Shown here: positions 15,854-24,605 of the stretch, in pieces
How positions within the stretch are numbered: the first letter of the stretch is position 1
How the letters are laid out: each line of letters opens with the position of its first letter
Source of the DNA: Methylobacterium terricola
GTDB taxonomy: Bacteria > Pseudomonadota > Alphaproteobacteria > Rhizobiales > Beijerinckiaceae
Assembly (NCBI RefSeq): GCF_006151805.1
Contig: NZ_VDDA01000001.1
Span: 623,794 to 687,793, forward strand
Direction: 5' to 3'
Length of the DNA stretch: 64,000 bases
Made by a program: the position numbers and the translations under genes
The notes under the pieces: generated by a model
The model's input: only the letters and a program-made list of their open reading frames with translations
What the model was told of the DNA's origin: nothing
The model's database searches: none

Positions 15854-17331
15854 GGCAGATCGAGCTCGAAGGTCGCGCCGGGACCCGGGTCACCGTGGAG
15901 GGGGCTCGTGGGAGGTGGGGCGGCGAGGCCCACCTGTCCACCATGGGCGCGGGCGATCTCGCGCACGATCGCGAGACCGAGCCCGGTCCCGTCCGGCCGG
16001 GCGGTGACGAAGGGCTCGAACAGCCGCGCCCGCAGGGCGTCGGGCACGCCGTTGCCCTCGTCGCTGACGCGGATCCGCACCATGTCGCCCTCGCGCGTGC
16101 CGGAGAGCCGCACCGTGCCGCCTGCCGGGCTGTGCTGGATCGCGTTGAGCAGCAGGTTGTCGAGGGCGCGGCGCAGCTGCGCCTCGTCGAGGAGCGGTCG
16201 CCCGGCGGGCACGTCGCCGAGGGCGATCCGCACGCCCTGCGACCGGGCGAGGTCGTCGTGCAGATGGGCGCACTCCGCCAGCATCCCGGCGAGGTCGGTC
16301 GGGGCGAGGGCCGGCGCCCGCGGCTGGGTCAGGCTGAGGAGGTCGCGCAGCAGCCGGTCGAGGCGGGCGACCTGGGCCAGCACGAGGTCGAGGGCGGCCC
16401 GGGGCCGGGCCGGGTCGGCGCTCGCCAGCGCGTTCTCGGCCTTGAGCCGCATCGCCGCGAGCGGGTTGCGGATCTCGTGGGCGATGCCCGCCGCGAGCTG
16501 GCCGAGCGCTGCGAGACGCTCGGCCTCCGCCGCGCGGCGGCGGGCGGTGGCGAGGCGGGCGCCCGCGGCGTTCAGGGCTTCGACCAGCCGGTCGAGCTCG
16601 CGCAGTCCGGTCGGGGCGAGATGGAGGAGGTCGCTGTCGGGGGCGTCGCGGCCGAGCTGCCCTTCGAGCCGGGCGATCCGCCGGCCGAGCACCAGGAGCA
16701 GCCGCCCGAGCAGCAGGGCCGAGCCGAGCACGGTGGCGCCGAGGAAGCCGAAGCCGGCGAGGAGCTGGCCGTAGGCCCGGCCCTGGTCGGTATAGACCCG
16801 CGCCATGGTCCAGCCCGTGGCGCCCTGGACCGGGCCGCGCAGCGGGCAGCCCTGCACCACCAGGGTCTGGGTCCGGGCGGCGCGGCGCGCCGCCACCGGA
16901 CGGTCGGCGCTCAGGGCCTCGGCGTTGATCCGGCGGATCGTGTCGATCTCGGCCGCCGGCAGGTCGGTCTTCGGTCCGGTGCCCTCGTAGGTCGGGAAGG
17001 CGTAGGCCGCCGATCCCCCGGACGCGGTCCAGATCCCGCCCTCGACGCCGGGATGGCCGGCGAGGGCCGTCACCACCACGTCGGCGAGCTGGTCCTTGAG
17101 GGTGTCGTCGACGTCGGCGACGCTGCCGCTCCAGCCGGCGCTGAAGAACGCGAACCGGTCGCCGATGTCGCGGCAGGCGCGGGCGACCTCGACCTCCGCC
17201 TGGGCGACCTGCACGGCAGCGGATTGGGCGTAGACCTCGAACAGCAGGTAGGCGGTCGCCGCGGCCGAGGCGAGGAGCAGGACCCAGAGGGCAAGGAGAT
17301 GGGCGCGGAGCGAGTGCAGGCGGGAGGCCAT
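15829..17331 (-). CDS. Sensor histidine kinase paired with the NtrC-type regulator
   Basis: The 500-residue membrane kinase has TM1 (about 11-32), a periplasmic sensor region (about 35-188) and TM2 (about 191-215). A linker is followed by the dimerisation domain with H285 in AAGIAHEIRNPLAAM. The catalytic domain has DNLLLNAIQHS, DEGNGVP and GTGLGLAIV as N, G1 and G2 boxes. The start at 17331 puts the first helix in the usual place; upstream ATGs at 17370 and 17424 are possible. The layout is like DctB/AtoS-type sensors, but the sensor domain is not one I can name. Confidence 0.9.
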   Translation of the reverse strand: MASRLHSLRAHLLALWVLLLASAAATAYLLFEVYAQSAAVQVAQAEVEVARACRDIGDRFAFFSAGWSGSVADVDDTLKDQLADVVVTALAGHPGVEGGIWTASGGSAAYAFPTYEGTGPKTDLPAAEIDTIRRINAEALSADRPVAARRAARTQTLVVQGCPLRGPVQGATGWTMARVYTDQGRAYGQLLAGFGFLGATVLGSALLLGRLLLVLGRRIARLEGQLGRDAPDSDLLHLAPTGLRELDRLVEALNAAGARLATARRRAAEAERLAALGQLAAGIAHEIRNPLAAMRLKAENALASADPARPRAALDLVLAQVARLDRLLRDLLSLTQPRAPALAPTDLAGMLAECAHLHDDLARSQGVRIALGDVPAGRPLLDEAQLRRALDNLLLNAIQHSPAGGTVRLSGTREGDMVRIRVSDEGNGVPDALRARLFEPFVTARPDGTGLGLAIVREIARAHGGQVGLAAPPPTSPLHGDPGPGATFELDLPWRPPPTS

Positions 17332-17824
17332 GGGACGGGTCGTGCGGGACGGCGTGCGGCGTTCTCCCATGGGGGCGGGGAGGGGCGCAAATCGGCGGGG
17401 CGGCTGGTCGTCGCTCGCCCGCACGGCGGGGCCGGCCTGACGAGGCTGCGCGCGGGTCTTCTCCTCTCCCCGCCCGCAGCGATTGGGTCCCTATGTCGTG
17501 CCTGATACCGCCGCGCCGTCGAACGGATCGGTTCGACGGCGCAAGGCAAGCCCGAACGGGCGCCGGCGCCGATGCGCCGGACGCCTTGGCATCGACGTGT
17601 CGATGCCAAGGCGCGAGGGTATGAGGGGCAAATCCTCATGGGGAAACGGACTTTCCCCTCCCCGCAAGGCGGCGGGGAGGTGCGTTTCCTGCGAGGGGGC
17701 GGCTCGTCGGACCGCCCGGCATGGACACGATCGCCGCCCGTCCGGAGACGAGGCACCCGCGTCGGTCTTGTTCGCGACGCGGTTCTTGCGAGCCGATCCG
17801 CAGATCCGTTCGGCGCGGACCCCA
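17332..17824. other. Repeat-rich intergenic region
   Basis: About 490 bases without a credible gene. It holds the second dispersed repeat (17503-17618). It also holds an imperfect hairpin at 17642-17691, in which GGAAACG and CCCTCCCCGC pair with GCGGGGAGG and CGTTTCC. The remainder (17700-17824) shows nothing recognisable. Confidence 0.5.
17503..17618. repeat. Dispersed intergenic repeat, copy 2 (inverted, longer)
   Basis: The reverse complement matches copy 1 at 4351-4433 from CCTCGCGCC through the palindrome to GTCCGGCGC, then CCCGTTCG, and ends TTCGACGGCGCGGCGGTATCA. It has about 30 extra bases before the last block; these create a second inverted repeat (CGCCGTCGAAC with GTTCGACGGCG). 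The palindrome here, at 17583-17612, has perfect arms of GCCTTGGCATCGACG. Two copies in 64 kb suggest many in the genome. Confidence 0.75.
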
Positions 17825-17853
17825 AACAAAACAAGGCGGCCACCTGGCCGCCT
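17825..17853 (-). terminator. Rho-independent terminator of the cupin gene
   Basis: On the minus strand the arms AGGCGGCC and GGCCGCCT (17834-17853) form an 8-bp stem with a 4-base loop. TGTTTTGTTT follows. It lies 56 bases after the cupin stop at 17909 and is a standard intrinsic terminator. Confidence 0.85.
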
Positions 17854-17908
17854 CGGCGAAGACGTCACCGCTCCTCCACGCCTCGCGCGCGCGAAGGCCC
17901 CGCCACGA

Positions 17909-18265
17909 TCACTCGTAGACGCAGACGTAGATCTTGCGGACGGTCTCGATCGTGCGCCAGATGCCGACGAAGCCGGGCTTCATGACGAAGCTGTCGCCGG
18001 CCTTGTAGGTCTTGGTCTCGCCGCCCGTCTCCTCGATCTCGACCAGGCCGGAGAGGATGTGGCAGAACTCGAAGGTCGTGCCCTTGATCGAGTGGGTCTC
18101 ACCCGGGGTCGCCTCCCAGACGCCGCTCTTGACCATCCCGTCGCGGGACTCGTCCTGCGCCCAGGTCTTGAACTCGGGCGCGCCGGCGATCAGGCGCTCG
18201 GGCAGCGGCAGGCCCGGCTTCGGCGCGAAGGTCGGGTTGGGGTCGAGTGTGATCAGAAGCGACAT
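17909..18265 (-). CDS. Cupin-domain protein (EutQ/DUF861-like)
   Basis: The 118-residue product is one small cupin barrel. The first cupin motif is represented by KGTTFEFCHILSGLVEIEE and the second by YKAGDSFVMKPGFVGIWR; the pattern matches the DUF861 subgroup, whose members include ureidoglycine aminohydrolase-like and EutQ-like proteins. The start at 18265 has the ribosome site AAGGAA. Such cupins often accompany FAD oxidoreductase and aldehyde dehydrogenase genes of amine and amino-acid breakdown, which occur here from 20550 on the opposite strand. A terminator follows at 17825-17853. Confidence 0.82.
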   Translation of the reverse strand: MSLLITLDPNPTFAPKPGLPLPERLIAGAPEFKTWAQDESRDGMVKSGVWEATPGETHSIKGTTFEFCHILSGLVEIEETGGETKTYKAGDSFVMKPGFVGIWRTIETVRKIYVCVYE

Positions 18266-18390
18266 ACCGGTTTCCTTGGGCGTGGGGCGCATGGCGGTTC
18301 GGCCGATCGGCCTCGGCGCCGGGCACGACCCCGTGCCGGGTGGGCGGCCGTGGAGGATCGTGAGGCGACGCGGCGTCCCGGCGGCCTCCA

Positions 18391-18467
18391 TCGAACCGGC
18401 CCGACGATAGAACCGCTCGAACCGGCATTCCTGCCGTAGAGCGGGGGAGTTCGGTCGAAAATTTCGA
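18391..18467. promoter_or_regulatory. Candidate operators between the divergent cupin and acetyltransferase genes
   Basis: Within the 322-base divergent gap (18266-18587) there are two exact direct repeats, TCGAACCGGC at 18391-18400 and 18417-18426, centred 26 bases apart. There is also a perfect palindrome, TCGAAAATTTCGA, at 18455-18467. The palindrome is AT-rich against a GC-rich background. These are plausible binding sites for a regulator controlling both directions; no regulator gene lies next to them. Confidence 0.45.
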
Positions 18468-18587
18468 AAACCGCCCGATCCTCGGCAGAAACCACGGACG
18501 GGCCCGGGTCATCTTGCGGGGCATGGCGAGGCGGCGCTACGGGCCGGATCGACTGGCGTTCCAGCCGGTGCCGCCGGAGAGGATGCG

Positions 18588-19463
18588 GTGACGATGTCCC
18601 AGAGCACGATGCGCCTGCAATCCTTCGATCTCGCCTCGCAGGATGTCGCCTCCGTCGACGTCGAATGGCTGCATGGCCTGTCCCTCGGCGTCGAGTGGCC
18701 GCACCGGCCGAGCGACTGGGACCTGCTGCGCTCCGTGGGGCATGGCTTCGTCGCGCTCGACGAGATCGGTCGTGTGTTCAGCTCGGCGATGTGGTTCCCC
18801 TACGGCGCGGATTGCGCGACGATCGGGATGGTCATCACCTCGCCGCGGGTGCAGACCCATGGCGGCGGACGCTGGATGATGGAGGGCATCCTCCGGCAAT
18901 GCGGCGAGCGCCGCCTGATCCTGAACGCCACCCGCGCCGCCTACAGCCTCTACGTCTCGCTCGGCTTCGAGCCGCAGGCGACAGTCTACCAGTGCCAGGG
19001 CTACGCGCGGCCGGTCGTGGCGCAGGGCGACGCGGTCGAGACGATCGCGGCCGACGGCCTCGCCGCGGTCGCGGCCCTGGACGCGGCCGCTTTCGGCGCC
19101 GACCGCTCCGCCCTCCTGGCCCGTCTCGCCCCGGTCTCCGAGATCCGCGGCCTGCGGCGCGGCGGGCGCCTCGTCGGCTACGCCATGCGCCGCCCCTTCG
19201 GGCGCGGCAGCGTCATCGGGCCGGTCGTCGCCGCGAGCGAGGAGGAGGCGGTGCAGCTCGTCACCGCGCTCCTCGACGGCCAGGACGGCCAGTTCGTCCG
19301 CCTCGATACGCGCCAGGCGGGCGGCGCGCTGCGCGCCGTGCTGCACGCCGCCGGCCTGCCCCTGCACGACACCGTGACGACGATGACCCGCGGCGCGCCC
19401 CTTCCCAAGGTCGAGCCCGGATCCCCGGGGGTCTACGCCCTGGCGGCGCATGCGCTGAGCTAG
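18588..19463 (+). CDS. Two-domain GNAT acetyltransferase, paralogue 1
   Basis: The 291-residue protein has an N-terminal GNAT fold (about 25-145; acetyl-CoA loop near VITSPRVQTHGGGRWMM, then LNATRAAYSLYVSLGF). A C-terminal domain (about 155-285; GYAMRRPFGRGSVIGPVVA, then VRLDTRQAGG) matches the Acetyltransf_18 type seen in YitH-like proteins. It transfers an acetyl group from acetyl-CoA to an unknown small molecule. It starts at GTG 18588 or ATG 18594, both behind GAGAGGA. It is adjacent to and clearly related to the next gene (19495-20382), probably a tandem duplication. Confidence 0.8.
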   Translation: MTMSQSTMRLQSFDLASQDVASVDVEWLHGLSLGVEWPHRPSDWDLLRSVGHGFVALDEIGRVFSSAMWFPYGADCATIGMVITSPRVQTHGGGRWMMEGILRQCGERRLILNATRAAYSLYVSLGFEPQATVYQCQGYARPVVAQGDAVETIAADGLAAVAALDAAAFGADRSALLARLAPVSEIRGLRRGGRLVGYAMRRPFGRGSVIGPVVAASEEEAVQLVTALLDGQDGQFVRLDTRQAGGALRAVLHAAGLPLHDTVTTMTRGAPLPKVEPGSPGVYALAAHALS

Positions 19464-19494
19464 GCCGCCCGCCCCGTCCTTTTCGCCGATCGAC

Positions 19495-20382
19495 ATGAAG
19501 CCCGTCCCCGCCATGGAAGCCGCCACTCCCCAGGACCTTCGGAGCGGGACCGATCCCGTCGCCCTGGTGCCGTTCGCCCCCGCCCATCGCGACGGCGCCC
19601 TGGCGCTGTCGCGAGAGATGGCCTGGCCCTACCGGATCGAGGACTGGGACTTCGCGCTGGGCCTCGGCCGAGGCTTCGTGCTGGAGCGCGACGGCGCGGT
19701 GATCGGGACGGCGGCGTGCTTTCCCACCGGCGAGGGCCACGCCACGGTCGGGATGATCATCGTCGCCAAGGCGGCGCAGGGGCGGGGCTATGGGACGCGG
19801 CTGATGCAGGCCCTGCTCCGGGAGGCCGGGCCGCGCAGCATCCTGCTGAACTCGACCGCGGAGGGGCGTGCGCTCTACGAGCGCTACGGCTTCGTGCCGG
19901 TCGGCACGCTCCTTCAGCACCAGGGGCCCTACACTGCCCGCGCCGCATTCGTGCCGGATGACCGCGTCCGGGCGGTGGTCCCGGCCGATCGCGATGCCGT
20001 GCTGCGCCTCGACACGGCGGCGACCGGTCTCGACCGGCGCCACCTCGTCGCGCGCCTGATCGCGGCCGGCGAGGGCCACGTCCTGCTGCGCGAGGGCGTT
20101 CCCGTTGGCTACGCGATCACCCGCCTGTTCGGCCGCGGCCACGTCATCGGGCCGGTGGTCGCCGAGAGCGAGCCCGAGGCGCGCATTCTGATCGAGGCCG
20201 CGCTCGCGCGTCTCGATGGCCGCTTCGTGCGCATCGACACCGCCGCCGCATCGGGGCTGTCGCCCTGGCTCGCCGAGATCGGCCTGCCGCAGGTCGGCGA
20301 CGCCCTCACGATGGTGCGCGGCACCCTGCCACCCGCCGGTCGGGCGCGCGTCTTCGCGCTGTCCAACCAGTCTCTCAACTGA
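19495..20382 (+). CDS. Two-domain GNAT acetyltransferase, paralogue 2
   Basis: This 295-residue protein has the same two-domain plan as its upstream neighbour. The GNAT part has MIIVAKAAQGRGYGTRLM, with the acetyl-CoA binding loop Q-G-R-G-Y-G intact, and LNSTAEGRALYERYGFV. The C-terminal part has GYAITRLFGRGHVIGPVVAE and VRIDTAAASG. Paralogue 1 has lost the standard loop (HGGGRW), so the pair may differ in activity. The gap to the first gene is 31 bases. The substrate could be an amine or amino acid handled by the downstream catabolic operon, which is inference from position only. Confidence 0.82.
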   Translation: MKPVPAMEAATPQDLRSGTDPVALVPFAPAHRDGALALSREMAWPYRIEDWDFALGLGRGFVLERDGAVIGTAACFPTGEGHATVGMIIVAKAAQGRGYGTRLMQALLREAGPRSILLNSTAEGRALYERYGFVPVGTLLQHQGPYTARAAFVPDDRVRAVVPADRDAVLRLDTAATGLDRRHLVARLIAAGEGHVLLREGVPVGYAITRLFGRGHVIGPVVAESEPEARILIEAALARLDGRFVRIDTAAASGLSPWLAEIGLPQVGDALTMVRGTLPPAGRARVFALSNQSLN

Positions 20383-20549
20383 GACGATACTGTCGATCCG
20401 GCTCGAGCACGCCGGCTTGAACCGACGATGTCTGGCCGGACCTCTCACCGGTCTGGCCATCACCCCGATGAAACCTGCCGAGGGTGGATCGCGCCGCGAT
20501 CCGCCCGGGGCCGTCGCGCCCGCTCGGCCTTGCGAGTCCCGGAGCCGCC

Positions 20550-21827
20550 ATGAAGCTCACCTCCTATTGGCTCGACACCTCGACGCCGTTCGCGAGCGGT
20601 GCCCCCGGCCCGGTCGAGGGCACCTGCGACGTCGCGGTGATCGGCGGCGGGCTGACCGGCTCCTCCGCCGCCCTGGCGCTCGCCAAGAAGGGCGCCCGCG
20701 TCGTGCTGCTCGAGGCCGGGACGATCGGCAACGCCGCCTCGGGCCGCAACGGCGGCATGTGCAACAACGGCTTCGCGCAGGATTACGCGACGCTGTCGGG
20801 CAAGCTCGGGCCGGAACTCGCCAACACGCTGTATCGCGCCTTCGATGCCGGGGTCGACACGGTCGAGCGGATCGTCCGGGAGGAGGGCATCGATTGCAGC
20901 TTCGCCCGCGTCGGGAAGATCAAGCTGGCGGCGAAGCCCGAGCATTACGACAAGCTGGCGCGCAGCCAGGAACTGCTCGCCGCCACCGTCGATCCCGACA
21001 CCGCGATGGTGAGCCGGGCGGACCTCGCCGCCGAGATCGGGTCGGAGCGCTATCACGGCGGCCTGATCTACCGGAAGAGCGCCGGGATGCATGTCGGCCG
21101 CTTCGTGCGCGGCCTCGCCGAGGCCGCCGCCCGCCGCGGCGTCGCGATCCACGAGCGCACGCCGATGACGAGCCTCAACGCCGCCGAAGGAGGCGGCCAC
21201 CTCGTCGGCACGCCGAAGGGCACGGTCCGGGCCAAGCAGGTGCTGCTCGCCAGCGGCACCTCCCAGACCGGGCCGCTTGGCTGGGTGCGCCGGCGCATCG
21301 TGCCGGTCGGTGCCTTCCTGATCGTCACCGAGCCGCTGCCGGTGGATGTCCTCGACCGGCTGACGCCGCGCCGCCGGATGGCGACCGATACCAAGAACCT
21401 CGTCAACTACTTCCGCACCACCCCGGACAACCGGCTGCTGTTCGGCGGCCGTGCCCGCTTCGCGGTCTCGAACCCGGCCTCGGACGAGAAGAGCGGCGCG
21501 ATCCTGCGCGCGGCCCTGCACGACGTCTTCCCCGAACTGACCAACGTGCGCATCGACTATTGCTGGGGCGGCATGGTCGACATGACCCGCGACCGGCTCC
21601 CGCGGGCCGGCGAGCGCAACGGCATCTACTATTCCATGGGCTACAGCGGCCACGGCACCCAGATGTCGACTCTGATGGGCACGATCATGGCCGAGGTCAT
21701 GGACGGGCGCGCCGAGCTGAATCCGTGGAAGGACTTCGCCTGGCCGGCGATCCCGGGCCATGTCGGCCCGCCCTGGTTCCTGCCGGTCATCGGCGCGTAT
21801 TACCGGCTCAAGGACCGTTTCCAATGA
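20550..21827 (+). CDS. FAD-dependent oxidoreductase, gamma-glutamylputrescine oxidase-like
   Basis: The 425-residue flavoprotein belongs to the D-amino-acid-oxidase (DAO) family. The N-terminal phrase SYWLDT is typical of PuuB/OrdL-like oxidases, and the FAD-binding dinucleotide fold [20 protein letters not shown] begins near residue 28. [13 protein letters not shown] follows, and a C-terminal [15 protein letters not shown] loop. It would oxidise an amine to an imine or aldehyde with release of H2O2. The ATG at 20550 has GGAG 5 bases upstream. Its stop overlaps the aldehyde dehydrogenase start (ATGA), so product and consumer are made together. Confidence 0.87.
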   Translation: MKLTSYWLDTSTPFASGAPGPVEGTCDVAVIGGGLTGSSAALALAKKGARVVLLEAGTIGNAASGRNGGMCNNGFAQDYATLSGKLGPELANTLYRAFDAGVDTVERIVREEGIDCSFARVGKIKLAAKPEHYDKLARSQELLAATVDPDTAMVSRADLAAEIGSERYHGGLIYRKSAGMHVGRFVRGLAEAAARRGVAIHERTPMTSLNAAEGGGHLVGTPKGTVRAKQVLLASGTSQTGPLGWVRRRIVPVGAFLIVTEPLPVDVLDRLTPRRRMATDTKNLVNYFRTTPDNRLLFGGRARFAVSNPASDEKSGAILRAALHDVFPELTNVRIDYCWGGMVDMTRDRLPRAGERNGIYYSMGYSGHGTQMSTLMGTIMAEVMDGRAELNPWKDFAWPAIPGHVGPPWFLPVIGAYYRLKDRFQ

Positions 21828-23281
21828 CCGATCCCCTTCGGCACCTGACCGAGGCCGGCCGCCTCGGCCGCTTCTACGTCGACGGGGCGTGGCGGGACCC
21901 GTCCGGCCGCGAGGGCGCGGCGGTGATCAACCCGGCGACCGAGGCGGCGATCGCCGAGATCGCGCTCGGCGACGAAGCCGATGTCGAGGCCGCGGTCACT
22001 GCTGCCCGCCGCGCCTTCCCGGCCTGGTCGCAGACGACACCGTCCGAGCGCGCCGCCCTGCTCGACCGCGTCCTCGCCCTCGTCACCGAGCGGCTGGAAC
22101 TGTTCGCGCAGGCGCTCACCGCCGAGATGGGCGCCGCCATCACCTACGCGCGCACCGCGCAGGTGCCGCTCGCCCTCGCGCATCTCCGGGTCGCCCGCGA
22201 CAACCTCGCGACCTTCCCGTTCCTGTCGCAGCGCGGCACCACCGCCATCGCCCGCGAGGCGATCGGCGTCTGCGCGCTGATCACGCCGTGGAACTGGCCG
22301 CTCTACCAGATCACCGCCAAGGTCGGCCCGGCGCTCGCCGCCGGCTGCACCGTGGTGCTCAAGCCAAGCGAGCTGTCACCCCTCAGTGCGCTGCTCTTCG
22401 CCGAGGCGATGCACGATGCCGGCTGCCCGGCCGGCGTGTTCAACCTCGTCAACGGCGCCGGCCCGGTGGTCGGCGAGGCGCTCGCCACCCATCCCGAGGT
22501 CGACATGATCTCGATCACCGGCTCGACCCGGGCCGGCGTGCTGGTCGCGCAGGCGGCGGCACCGACGGTCAAGCGCGTCGCCCAGGAGCTCGGCGGCAAG
22601 TCGCCGAACGTCGTTCTGCCGGATGCGGATCTCGCCCGTTGCATCCCGCTCGGCGTCGCGGCGGCGATGCGCAATCTCGGCCAGTCCTGCAGCGCGCCGA
22701 CCCGGATGATCGTCCCCCGCGATCGTCTCGCCGAGGTCGAGGCCCTGGCGCGCCAAGCCGCGTCCGAGTTCCGGGTCGGCGATCCCTCGAGCGAGGCGAC
22801 CACCCACGGCGCCATCGCCAACCGGGCGCAGTTCGACCGCATCCAGATGATGATCGGTGTCGGCCTCGCCGAGGGCGCCACGCTGATCGTCGGCGGCCAG
22901 GGCCGGCCCGAGGGCCTGACGCGCGGCCTCTATGCCCGGCCGACGGTGTTCTCCGGGGTGCGCCGCGACATGGCGATCGCCCAGGAGGAGATTTTCGGGC
23001 CGGTCCTCGCGATCCTGCCCTACGACACGGTCGAGGAGGCGGTCGCGATCGCCAACGACACGATCTACGGCCTCGGCGCCCATGTCCACGGCGCCGACCT
23101 GGAGCAGGCGCGCCGGGTGGCCGGGCGGATCCGCGCCGGCCAGGTCCATCTCAACGCGCCCGACTGGGACCCGCAGGCGCCGTTCGGCGGCTACAAGCGC
23201 TCGGGCAACGGCCGGGAATACGGCCGCGAGGGCATGGAGGAATACCTGGAGACCAAGGCGATCCTCGGATACGACCGGTAG
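21824..23281 (+). CDS. NAD(P)-dependent aldehyde dehydrogenase
   Basis: This 485-residue ALDH-superfamily enzyme has the landmarks in order: [31 protein letters not shown], the NAD-binding ITGSTRAGV, the catalytic Glu in [11 protein letters not shown] and the catalytic Cys in [11 protein letters not shown]. Near the C-terminus come [10 protein letters not shown] and [16 protein letters not shown]. It would oxidise the aldehyde released by the overlapping upstream oxidase. Its length is normal. A gap of 13 bases leads to the ornithine-cyclodeaminase-family gene. Confidence 0.92.
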   Translation: MTDPLRHLTEAGRLGRFYVDGAWRDPSGREGAAVINPATEAAIAEIALGDEADVEAAVTAARRAFPAWSQTTPSERAALLDRVLALVTERLELFAQALTAEMGAAITYARTAQVPLALAHLRVARDNLATFPFLSQRGTTAIAREAIGVCALITPWNWPLYQITAKVGPALAAGCTVVLKPSELSPLSALLFAEAMHDAGCPAGVFNLVNGAGPVVGEALATHPEVDMISITGSTRAGVLVAQAAAPTVKRVAQELGGKSPNVVLPDADLARCIPLGVAAAMRNLGQSCSAPTRMIVPRDRLAEVEALARQAASEFRVGDPSSEATTHGAIANRAQFDRIQMMIGVGLAEGATLIVGGQGRPEGLTRGLYARPTVFSGVRRDMAIAQEEIFGPVLAILPYDTVEEAVAIANDTIYGLGAHVHGADLEQARRVAGRIRAGQVHLNAPDWDPQAPFGGYKRSGNGREYGREGMEEYLETKAILGYDR

Positions 23282-23294
23282 GACGGAGACGACC

Positions 23295-24248
23295 ATGGTC
23301 ACCTTCATTCCGGAACACGTGTCCTCCCGGTTGATCTCGCACGAGGCCGCCTTCGAGCCGATCCGGCGGTCGCTGGTTGCGGCGGCGTCCGAGGCGGCGC
23401 GGGTCTACCCGGCGGTCATCGCCTTCGCCTCGGACCCGCGCGACCGGTTCTCGATCAAGTCGGGCGCGACGGCGGAGCTTGCCGGCCTCAAGGTCGGGGC
23501 GTTCTGGCACAACAACCCCGCCCGCGGCCTGCCGCGCCACAACTCGACGATCCTGCTGATCGACCAGGATTGCGGGCGGATCGGCGCGGTGGTCGAGGCC
23601 GCTGCCGCCAATGCCTACCGGACCGCCGCCGCCGACGCGGTGGCGGCGAAGGCGCTGGCCCGGCCCGACAGCGAGACCCTCGCGATCTTCGGCGCCGGCA
23701 ACCAGGCGCTCTACGAGGTCGGGGCGCTCGCCCGCATCCTGCCGCTCGCGCGCCTCCACGTCGTAACGCGGGACCATGCGAAGGCGGAGGGCTTCGCGGC
23801 CCGGCTGGCGGAGCAGGGGGTGCGTCTCGACGTCCGGGTCTCGGAGGCCGAGGCGGCGTGCCGCGCCGCCGACGTCATCGTCACCGCGACGCCCTCGCAG
23901 GCGCCGCTCTTCGCCGCGGAATGGGTCCGCCCCGGCACCCATGTCGCCGGGATGGGCTCCGACGGTCGCGGCAAGCAGGAACTGCCGGTCGCGCTGTTCG
24001 AGGGCGCGCGGCTGTTCTGCGACCTGCCGGCGCAATCGGTCGAGATCGGCGAGTTCCAGCACGTCCGCGACCGGATCGCCAGCGGGGCGCTGACCCTGAC
24101 GGCGATCGGGGCGGTGCTCGACGGGCGTGAGCCGGGTCGCACCAGCCCGGAGGAGATCACGGTGTTCGACAGTTCCGGGATCGCGCTGCAGGATCTGTAT
24201 ATCGGTCAGTTCCTCGTCGATGCGGCGCAGGCCGCTGACCTGTCTTGA
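23295..24248 (+). CDS. Ornithine cyclodeaminase / ketimine reductase family protein
   Basis: The 317-residue protein belongs to the OCD/mu-crystallin family. Visible features are FSIKSGATAELAGLKVGAFW (substrate-side N-terminal domain), LAIFGAGNQALYEV (dinucleotide-binding motif, about residues 132-145), ADVIVTATPSQAPLF and the C-terminal TVFDSSGIALQDLYIG. Members act as ornithine cyclodeaminase, alanine dehydrogenase or pyrroline-2-carboxylate/ketimine reductase; sequence alone does not separate these. Following an amine oxidase and an ALDH, reduction of a cyclic imine formed from an amino-aldehyde is a reasonable guess. It is last in the operon. Confidence 0.85.
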   Translation: MVTFIPEHVSSRLISHEAAFEPIRRSLVAAASEAARVYPAVIAFASDPRDRFSIKSGATAELAGLKVGAFWHNNPARGLPRHNSTILLIDQDCGRIGAVVEAAAANAYRTAAADAVAAKALARPDSETLAIFGAGNQALYEVGALARILPLARLHVVTRDHAKAEGFAARLAEQGVRLDVRVSEAEAACRAADVIVTATPSQAPLFAAEWVRPGTHVAGMGSDGRGKQELPVALFEGARLFCDLPAQSVEIGEFQHVRDRIASGALTLTAIGAVLDGREPGRTSPEEITVFDSSGIALQDLYIGQFLVDAAQAADLS

Positions 24249-24289
24249 GCCAAGGGCCGATCGACGCCGGAAGAACGGATACCCTCAAC

Positions 24290-24431
24290 GTCACCCCGGG
24301 GCTCGGCGAGGCCGAGGATCCAGGATCCACATTCGCCGACGGGGTCAGGACAGGGCGGCCAGCGTCCCGCTCCAGTGTGGAGCATCAGCGGTGATGGATC
24401 CCGGGTTCCGCTGCGCGGCCCCGGGATGACG
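24290..24431. repeat. Intergenic imperfect-hairpin element
   Basis: The two ends are imperfect inverted copies of each other. The left end is CACCCCGGGGCTCGGCGAGG, continuing to about 24330 (AGGATCCAGGATCCAC). The right end (24391-24431) reads GTGATGGATCCCGGGTTCCG and continues to CCCCGGGATGACG. Between them GCTCCAGTGTGGAGC (24369-24383) makes a small inner hairpin. It is of REP/MITE-like size and position, just after the OCD stop. No transposase is present. Confidence 0.65.
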
Positions 24432-24500
24432 ATGGAGGGTTCCAGCTCCGCCGGTCGCGCTGACGCGCGGCCGCGTGCAGCCCCGATCCAAGCCCCAGCC

Positions 24501-24534
<34 letters not shown>

Positions 24535-24565
24535 TGGCCTCGCGCCCGCCACTCCCGTACAGAGC

Positions 24566-24593
24566 GTAAGCGCTTTTCTTGCGTTCCTCATAC
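24566..24593 (+). promoter_or_regulatory. NikR-type operator of the nik operon
   Basis: GTAAGC (24566-24571) and TCATAC (24588-24593) are separated by exactly 16 bases. The NikR operator of enterobacteria is GTATGA-N16-TCATAC. Here the right half is perfect, the left half matches 4 of 6 positions, and the spacing is exact. It ends 12 bases before the nikA ATG, an ideal place for repression by the NikR encoded at the operon's end. Confidence 0.7.
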
Positions 24594-24605
24594 CGGGGCG
24601 GCCCG

